The notes below the pieces were generated by a model. It was not told where the DNA came from and ran no database searches. It saw nothing but the letters and a program-made list of their open reading frames with translations. A stretch of DNA of 54,062 bases from Lingula anatina. Taxonomy: Eukaryota > Brachiopoda > Lingulata > Lingulida > Lingulidae. The stretch covers positions 72,724 to 126,785 of the forward strand of contig NW_019774247.1 of NCBI RefSeq assembly GCF_001039355.2, in the 5' to 3' direction. Below are positions 45,421-54,062 of the stretch, in pieces (within the stretch, counting starts at the first letter, position 1; every line of letters starts with the position of its first letter). Position numbers and translations under genes: made by a program.

Positions 45421-45582
45421 ACTAACCTCAGCCACCTTGTAACTTCACAGGTTCTAATGTACAAAGATATTTCTACTAACCTCAGCCACCTTGTAACTTC
45501 ACAAGTTCTTATGTACAAAGATATTTCTACTAACCTCAGCCACCTTGTAACTTCACAGGTTCTAATGTACAAAGATATTTCT
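45421..45582. repeat. 54 base minisatellite, three copies
   Basis: Units at 45421-45474, 45475-45528 and 45529-45582, almost identical. The length is a multiple of three, so both strands stay open across the array (plus: TNLSHLVTSQVLMYKDIS). On the minus strand each unit contains GGCTGAG|GTTAGT, a fair donor. It lies about 360 bases upstream of the exon at 45057. Confidence 0.85.
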
Positions 45583-48500
45583 GAAGTATTTTGTAAGAGC
45601 TGCAAAACACTATTTACGACTTTTAAAAAGCCTAAACTTAAGTTGATTTATAGAAGTTATTATGGGTTGAACACCCTTCATCGTATTGGAGAAATAGTTG
45701 CCCTTCACTTGCAGACTTCCTCAGAAAATGCAAGATTAATATCATGAATCTTTTACTATAAAACATAAAAAAGATTGTGACAACAGACTTGTTAAGTTCA
45801 TAAAAAACCCTTTTGTACTACACATAAAGCAAGATTTCTCAGTGTTGGGTGACTTAATGAGTTATCAATGTCACGGTCCAAGCCGTGACTCTCAGGGTGC
45901 AAGAGGGCACCTGCCCTGCCATCTATTACTATACTTACATAACTGTTCACAATCACTGCCATGGTCTCCAGACTACCCATCAACTCTTAACAGGTGCTGG
46001 AACAATTCAACACTCTAGCTGTAGAATAAAACAAGGCGCGGCGTGTTATGAAATCACTTCAAAGACGTCTTAATGTCCATCAAAGTAAACACACTGTGTA
46101 TGGTCCAACACCTCCACGTGTCAATCTGCTGTTTTTTATTGCTCCCAAGACCATTTTAGTATCAAGTGGTAGTAAGACCGTAGTATTCCAATTGTTTATC
46201 CTAAAATAACTCCTTTTCAGCAGAAGAGAGAATTTTAATCCCTAGTCCAAGTCATCTACATTGAAACTTATTGAACAGCATCAAACATTTAAACACGCAT
46301 AACTAAGACCTATGTAACTTCGCTGAAGAGATCAACAAATGATACAATGGATCACATGACACATCAGCTGTGTAGGAGAGGCGCAACTCTTTGATATGTA
46401 TGTCCCATGGTTTATGTACCCTTGATATACTTAATAGTTTTAGTTCACTTGTCCAGTTGTATATTCATTTCAATATCTAGTTGTACGTGCAGTTGTCAAC
46501 ATTAACTTTTTAACATCCACTTGGTAAAGTCCATTTGTTAACATCCATTTGCTAATGTCCAGTCATCATGTCCAGTTCCCCGCAGCCAGGTGGGTGGGTG
46601 GATGACACATGTTAACAAGCTCACACCAGACATAAGACATTCATATCACATACTGTTACATATGTCAACTTAATCTGAACTCTCAGCAAACCATGTGACT
46701 GTCATATATATATCTAGATGTCTTACTGTCACATAAGACGCCCCTCCTCGAATTGTAAGTCAGTCAGTTCGACAGTCATGTGACATACATCCCAGCTGAT
46801 GCTATCCCAAATTCTTGTCAACGATGATATTTCACAGATAGCATTACACAGCAATTACAAGTTACAAATGTCTCCCTTTCTTTCAAGGATTTCAATATTA
46901 TCTACATCTGCATCAAAGTCACCATGGCAACAATATCATTTGCCAGTCACTATGGTAACAACATCTTTAGCCAGTTGCTATGGCAATGAAATCTATCCTT
47001 ACTAGCACATATGGCTATCCAGTGTTGTTTTGGTTTGAAATCCTAGAAGACACACGGACAATTGTGAATCTGTTACAGATTTTTTTAGGTCCAATAATAT
47101 CCTCATCCATGAGTCATGTTGAAAGAACTGAGGAAAATTGGCCGTCTCCACAGTTGTATTTGTCAGTTTTCACCGTGTGGTGTCCAATACTGCAGGTGTA
47201 GATAGTGAAGTCAAGTGTTCTACAAACAGCTCCTTTCTATTCCCCATGGTGAAAGGTCTTCACTTATTTCCTGGAGTAACCTCTCAATTACTTCCCCATT
47301 ACCATGAGAGTTAATCTGGATCAATCTGATGAAATTAGTCGAGTTAAGTCTCGCCTTCCTGAACTCAAAATTGAATAGAATGTCCTAATTAATATCCAAT
47401 TACCCGGCTGATTCATGCTCCACATTAATCCCATGAAATAAGAGAAGACAAGGCCTGGTTTCTGAGACATCAAATAGACAGTGAAATTCTTCCAATTTTC
47501 CCTTCTATAAAAAACTTTCTCAACAGAAAATACCTTTTTTCTCACTAAAAAATTAAATTCCTTAAAAACAATATATCCCAAGTTTGTGCTAAACAGCTAC
47601 GTCAGGAACAGTTCCACCTGAGAGTGAAGAACACCAGTTCAGTCCAGCATCTCTATTCATCAGAACAACTTTCCATAAATCCTTGCATCACAGATAACTT
47701 AACACAACATGGCAGCATTGGTTCAGTCAACTACCCACACAGGCCTATACTTTACTCTCAGCGAGCAAACAATTGGGAGAAGTGGAGAAAGTAGCAGGTT
47801 GAATATCTGGATAGAATCCAATTGTAATCTGGACTAGACTCTATCTAAATGTCACTTTCTATCACACACAATGCACTGGAACAGCTGCCGCTCAACTGCA
47901 ACATCAACTTCCCTTTTGTTGAACTTTGTTTCTACTCCAAAATTTCACTGTTTATTGAAGTCATTATTCCATTTAGAGTACATTGATAGTGCTTCAATGT
48001 TGTCGATTAACTGCTGTTGTAACAGTGTTGATGTCAACACATTATCACTGTTGCTGTTCAACAATTACTGTTCCGTTGTTTTTACAACAATGATTGTCTC
48101 TTTGTTACTGCAACAATCACAATCCCCTTGTCACTGCACATAATATCTCATCTGTTTATTACTCATTATTTCTAATCCAAGATTATTCAATACGTGCTTT
48201 TCATCACAGATCATGCAACCACTACATATTATTATATCAGTACCTGCATTAAAACAGCATCATAAGTCACAGCTTGTAACGGTTTCATCTAGATGCCAAT
48301 TTACTCCTCCACACCTGTCTTCTCATCTGCTCCATCCTTCTGATGTCAAATAGTAGTTTTCTCAGTGTAAGTGTAGCTATCTCAGAGAGACAACATGGAA
48401 TATATTATAGGGTGCTGCAATATCACTATCTGCCTGATCTTTGCTAATTTCCTTTGATACATTTGATCCATAAACTATGTCCAAACAACCATCAAAACAC

Positions 48501-51500
48501 AATCAAACAGCCAGAAATAGTTCACAAATGGACACCTTTTCAGTGTGGACAGTCTCTCTCTTTTTATCTGTTTCGAAGCAACAGAAATGGTGAATCTCTA
48601 TCAATCTCAGTACCAAGTGACAGAGGAGACATGAGACCCTGTGACATAGCCCAACACCACTAGTCCACTTGTAAGCAATGTCATTTGTTGGCTGTTATGG
48701 AGGCACACACCTATAGGAGCACCTGCTTGGCCATGTCATCTATGTCAATTACCAGGGACAGTTGACATCCAAAGATTGATGACAAATCACAGAATATTTT
48801 CACTCCCACATGAAGGAACCAGTTTAACTTGTTCATCCATCCTGTGTGTGTGTGTGTGTGTGTTTACAGCAAGGTCCAACTCAATCTGTCTTCAGGATGC
48901 CAAATTGGCAAGAACTTTGCTTCTATATGGCTATTTGAGATTCTATTATGTTTTTTTTTTTTATCTCAAATTGGATTCTTCTAAACTGGCAACTTGATTT
49001 ACATCATCAGGCAATATTCCAATGTCAGAAATACAGCAACATTTGGACTAATAAGATTTTTATCACACACAGTACAGATGCAGCTGTTTATGACATCTAT
49101 AGAACAATGTAAAATACTGCTAAAGAGAGTAAATAAATATAATCCTACACAGAAGAGGAATGTAAACAGATCCCTGTTCAAGCCAGTACAGGTATTCTGT
49201 AGAAATAACACACAGATGCTTTCCTAGTTCTCTGTGTTCACTGGAGCCCAGCAGGTTCCAGAGGTTCTCAGTAGATTCCACTCCAACTGTCTGTATGCTG
49301 CCAATATCCAAGTCAAACCAGACTATAGCCACAATGACTGCTAAACCAGGTAGTTTAAACAGCACATTCCGAATGTTGTTTACTAACAGCTGTTTATTTT
49401 TTAGCAGATATAATCTCTAGATGAATGATATTCAAAGGCTCTCCCTCTCTTCAGCTCCCCAATGACTGTTTACTGCCACCTTTAACGCCACCTATCTATC
49501 AAGGCAGTAATTACCCATTGATTATAAATTACCTAAACTGTGCAGTCAGATTACTAAGTCAAGTCAGTTTATCTCCATTCACTGGTAATGACTGTTAATT
49601 CACTCAGTGGAGTAGTTAATTCACAGATCATATCATATTCCAAATACGTTCATTGTATTCACTCATTCACAGAAACTGAAATCATTCATATGGTGGCTGA
49701 CTGCAAGTCTTTGCAAAGAAAAAAAAAACAGTATATGAATACACCAACAGTCCACAATGGTCAAGCAAGCCAATGTCCAGAAATAACAAAAACCATCAGA
49801 CACTGATGGTCATCTTTATCATTGTGGTCAATGTGGTCAATGTTCAGTTTTTAATATTTATCTAAATCTTGTATCCACCCTCTATGTCCATATAGGGTAG
49901 TGGTCACTGGCTCCTGCCTTTTTCCTGTTGACCTAAATGCTTTTTAGCAGGTTGTAACTTCCAATGATTTAACATATCAGGTATATGAACTGTTTAGTTT
50001 GGGTTTATAGCTCTTGTGTACTTGTATCTATGTATTCTGTTCACAGGTCTGACAGATCTCAAGTATCTCAGGTATCAATGGTACAGTGTGTGTGGATTAA
50101 TTGCTGCTAAAATGTTGCTTTCTAAGGCAATGTCATCCTTTACCTGTTAAATGACATTGACAATGAAGGTAATTTCTGATTGATGCATCACCTGATTTGC
50201 GGTCCTTTGTTCCTAGAGGATTTTTCTCTACAATGTCACGGCAGTTGTTCATAAATCATTCAATGAGTCAAAACTGTCTGTTTTCCTGGTATTTCACTTG
50301 TTTGACAGTAATGCCATTCATGGTTGGGTTTTCAAATGGTATCAAAGACTATTCCAGTTCCTGCACTTTGAACAGAAGTAAATTAATCAATGGGTTTTCC
50401 TCTTCTTTTCTGTTATTGACTGCCAGTTTTTGTTTCTTGTATCTTTGCTTCCACTTCTGTTTTGATCACTGTGATAAGTTCCCTCAGTCCAACTCCTTTG
50501 TTATCCATCTATAGAGTTCTCTTACACAGCCAAATCTTCCAAACTCACAGCCTTCACATCCCAGTCTTCCTGGTCACAATGCCATAGAACCACTCCCATC
50601 AGACAAAGCAGACCATTGGCTCTCTCATCCAGACCCTATATCCCCTATATCCACCACTGTCGCTGTATTATTCCAGTATGAAGCAATGGCCTTCCACCAA
50701 GTCCCACATCTGCTGTGAGGAATATTGAATTAACTTCCAGAGTTGTTCAGATTGATGTACAGACGCCTGGAGAGTTCAGAATCTTGGCATTCTCTCCGAT
50801 ATCATCACTGAACTCCTTAATAACACGTGCCCAGGCCCCACTCTGATGGCTTTCCCACTCGGCCTGCTGAAATGCCATTCAATTTTACACGATATTTCCT
50901 CACTACAGCTTGTACTATAAAACCTGGCCTATAAGCGGAGGTGGATCAGTTGTTTTACTGCACCTGATGCTCCAGATTGTAGGTGTGTGTAAAACTTAAA
51001 GCTGAACTAAATGGACAAGCAACACGACTGTGTTTCTCAGTACATACATTGTACCAATTAAGTGTAAATAACCCTCATTAATTCAATTCTGTGACATGTT
51101 TTCCTCTGTTTTTCTCAGTACTACCTCCACTTTACAACTGCGCAACAGTTCAAGGTTGTTTTTCCACCAACAAAGTTCTTATTTCTTCCTCAGATCAGTG
51201 TACAGCATGAACTAACCCTGACAATCCAAACCCCAAGTCAGCAAATCAATCTATTATAATTGTGTCCACAAGGAAGAAAGGCTCTGTCTCTGTACACAGA
51301 GAATACCATGTACCTTCACACGGGGGAAATCAATCATGGACCTCTCAGAAGATCCGTGGGAGGAAGCCTCCTCCAGTAATATCCATTATAATTCCAGCTC
51401 CACGCCTGGGGCACCCAATCCTGCTGAGATTTAATATCTATTGAACATGTCTTTGTGGCTAATTAAAAGCCTCGGTTTACCAGATCAATATTCTCTGTGA

Positions 51501-54062
51501 CAGAGGCTCTTGTCAATGAACTGTCACACCAAACACTCAATGTAATGATCTAAGCCACAATGCCATAATCCATTAGACACTTTCTTCACAAATTGATACT
51601 TTTCTAGGCACTGTTATGAGGTTATCATTTTGTATATGAAAACCTCAAACTGATAATGTGATCACAAAGTATCAAGACAAAAGGCTGTCTACAGATTCTG
51701 TGTAATTTAAGTCAACACCAAAATTACTGACAATATCCAAGTTGCATGTAGAATATGATCATTTCATAACAGTTAAAGCATCTTCCTTTATTCTATTTCT
51801 TCCAGCCTTTAAAATGCTATCATATGTATCGTAAACAGTCAATCCTGTTAACTCAACCGCATACACCAATATTATCTTGCTCTCCTGTGTGTTTACATCT
51901 ACAGAATATAACACCAGGTAATTCAACCACATAATCTAATATCATTCTCCACAACTTAAACCATAACGCCGACTTCACCAGACCAAGGATGTGCGGCCAC
52001 CACAGCTCTGTTTACCAGTACACACAGAAATCAATCCTCTACTTCCAGGTTATACCCTGCATCATCTAAGACTGAGTGTAGCAACCTGAGCAGATTTACA
52101 GCTAATCAATCTTCTGCCACCTCTTTACATTGTCATATTTTCAATGAAAACATGCTTTAAGTGATCAATAAGCTAAGACCTGTCATATACCACTGGGTCA
52201 GGCCCTGATGCTGTGGACCGCTTATCCCTCTAATAAAGGCCTTATCATGGACCCTTTGGGCCCTCCAACATGTATAAATAAGGCCAAGGTTTCACACAGG
52301 TGTTTTAACTGACAGCATATTAACTCGAGGATGTATTTTTTCCAAATATCACATCAGCCATTATTGCCAATTCAGTGCCGTTTGATTTGAAGTAAAATAT
52401 ATCAGAGAACATGAAGATTGATGGATGAAGATGGAGAGTGAACCTGTACCTTTGAAAGAAGATTTAACTTTAGCTGCAAACAATAAATACCACTTATGAT
52501 CTGTACATCAGAGAGATGAAGTCTAGGAGATCTATAGTCATGGTTTGAACTTTTAAACAATGGATTGATTATTTCTATTACTAAGTGATGAGAAGGAGGG
52601 ATTTTTTTATCATCTGGGGTTTTTACTGTTTATGTTTTTTTAATGTGGGAATTAAAATCAACAACAACAACCAACGTAGGCAACTTATCTTTGTCTGCTT
52701 TTTTATAACTGAATAATTTATCACTGTGTCATAATGAACCATCTTTATGGCCATTCTTCTCTTCCTTCCCTTTCTTCCAATTATTTCCTCAACTTGAGAA
52801 TATAGAGATGTAGGTTTAAGCACTACAAACGAGGAATAAAAAGGCCTTAAAAACACTGCAACCATCAAAACTCATTTTTATCCCTGCCAATCACACTCTG
52901 GGGACTATTTTGGACATAGTAAATAAAGCCTGATCAAGGATAATGACCACTTAATGGTTCAATAATTCTCTTATTAGACTTGAGTCAGCTGGGATATTAA
53001 CTGTATATCACAGGAGACGGGTGCTTAGTGAGCAGACTAACATGAACATGGTCCTGCATTAAAAACGGTCATCCATGGTTTCTATACACACTATAAACTA
53101 CATAATATGCTCTAACCTGTAAATGTATTACTAAGAAGACAGCTGTGGTGCTGGGAATCCTGCCACTGTAATAGTAATAGGGCCCTAGGAATGGATTGGT
53201 ATCCACTTTCTAGCAAACCCCAATGGACAGGGAAGCAGATGGCTATCCAAATATAATTTCTGGAAACCTTAATGAAATTACTGTCATTTTCTTTCAAGTG
53301 CTCTGGGTAAATTCACTGAGAAGAAAAAGAAGCCTGGGACCATGATTTTACCTTGGTGCTTATCTTGGCTTGATATTTAAGTCAAAAGCAACATCAACCA
53401 ACAGCCAATTTAACATAAGAGAGCAGTAAGTCCATTGCTTTAGTTGAGACACAATCTCAATCTAAGTCACAGCACCAATCTACCTGAAATACAGCTGCTC
53501 CAAGCAACTTACCTGTCAAATGATGTCTAAAAAAAAAAATCAAAACTGACACAAACTGACAGTAAGTGAAATTTACATTTGTTCTCAGTTATAGCAATAT
53601 ATCACCCAGCAGCTCTATATCAATTGATATATATATCATTTCTCTCCAAACCATTCCTTTGCTTGAAATAAGGGCAATGCTTGACTTCCATGGAATCTTT
53701 GTCATCCCATCCTCTGCCACCAGTGTACTGACTTCTTATCACAGAGTTCAAGGAAGGGTGTAAGATGGTTTTGCAATTGAGTGTCCACTATGTACGGTTA
53801 AAACTCATTTTTTACAAATATTTCTATTTCTTTTTTCTTTCTTTCTTTTATTTTGATAAAAATGTTCTAAATATCTCCCACTTATGTCCATGCCTGGTAT
53901 GATCAAGATTAAGATCACAGGTGTTTTCTTCCTGATCAGACTTTCATCCCTGTCTCAAGTGTCTCCATCCCATGTGAAGTGCCCCCATTCACTTACACAA
54001 ACACTGTGAAGTAGTGAAGCTGAAGTGAAGTATCCCCTGTCATCTTCAGAGAGATTATCCCC
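45583..54062. other. No recognised gene; probable first intron or upstream region of the RhoGAP gene
   Basis: No open frame here has a recognisable family or convincing exon context. Features seen are a (GT)n run at about 48843-48864, T/A runs at 48951-48962 and 53529-53540, loosely repeated blocks at about 46500-46580 (CATTTG/CAGTTG..AACATCCA) and 46920-46990 (CATGGCAACA, CTATGGTAAC, CTATGGCAAT), and scattered ACATGTA. The missing RhoGAP start could be a small exon hidden here or beyond the window. Confidence 0.45.

Noticed and set aside
45421-45582. Small repeat protein encoded by the open 54 base units
   Set aside because: Openness follows from a unit length divisible by three. No start context, domain or splice evidence supports translation.
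52623-52868. First exon of the RhoGAP gene
   Set aside because: The minus-strand frame has no donor in phase 0 followed by a plausible intron start and no similarity to ARHGAP32 N-termini.

Overview
The window is animal nuclear DNA from an invertebrate with short, phase-conserved exons, introns full of small transposons and minisatellites, and no bacterial-style operons. The gene content (a Rho GTPase-activating protein of the ARHGAP32/33 type, a caspase, an EGF-olfactomedin protein) fits a marine deuterostome. Tandem minisatellites sitting directly on exon-intron borders favour a cephalochordate (amphioxus), where I recall this repeat type having been described. That assignment is inference.

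Layout. (1) 1-4.6 kb, plus strand: the 3' end of a secreted or surface protein gene with five EGF exons and a final olfactomedin exon; its 5' end lies outside the window. (2) 5.2-11.6 kb: transposon debris, including a 1.6 kb palindromic Tc1/mariner derivative, a broken Harbinger transposase, the 3' end of a Ty3/gypsy-type retrotransposon with its LTR, a CCTCCGCC repeat, a hAT-like MITE and an N gap. (3) 11.8-18.6 kb, minus strand: a complete four-exon caspase gene (359 codons after splicing), whose last intron holds a second copy of the palindromic Tc1 derivative inside a larger Harbinger-like repeat. (4) 18.9-25.5 kb: more mobile DNA, with a Harbinger-like MITE flanked by TAA, a full-length but dead Tc1 element, two or more MITEs and a large palindrome. 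(5) 27.07-45.06 kb, minus strand: eighteen exons that join in frame into 2046 codons of an ARHGAP32/33-type RhoGAP with PX, SH3 and RhoGAP domains and a long disordered tail; its first exon(s) were not found. (6) 45.1-54.06 kb: no recognisable exon, probably the first intron or upstream DNA of the RhoGAP gene.

The most unusual signal is in the RhoGAP gene. At four of its splice junctions the junction itself (exon edge plus splice site plus intron edge) is repeated in tandem 3-4 times: donors at 32.0-32.2, 37.18-37.32 and 44.91-45.00 kb, and an acceptor at 35.91-36.01 kb. At the acceptor the nearest spare copies are spaced 30 nt apart, so their use would insert exactly 10 or 20 residues in frame into the RhoGAP domain. 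At the donors every spare copy leads straight to a stop codon. Other points of interest are a caspase whose active-site pentapeptide reads DACLG instead of QACxG, two tail-to-tail Tc1 half-element palindromes, and an exact 118 bp duplication carried inside a Tc1 element.

The three genes are not functionally linked as far as the sequence shows. All exon borders were deduced by eye from splice consensus, reading phase and family similarity; no alignment or expression data were available.
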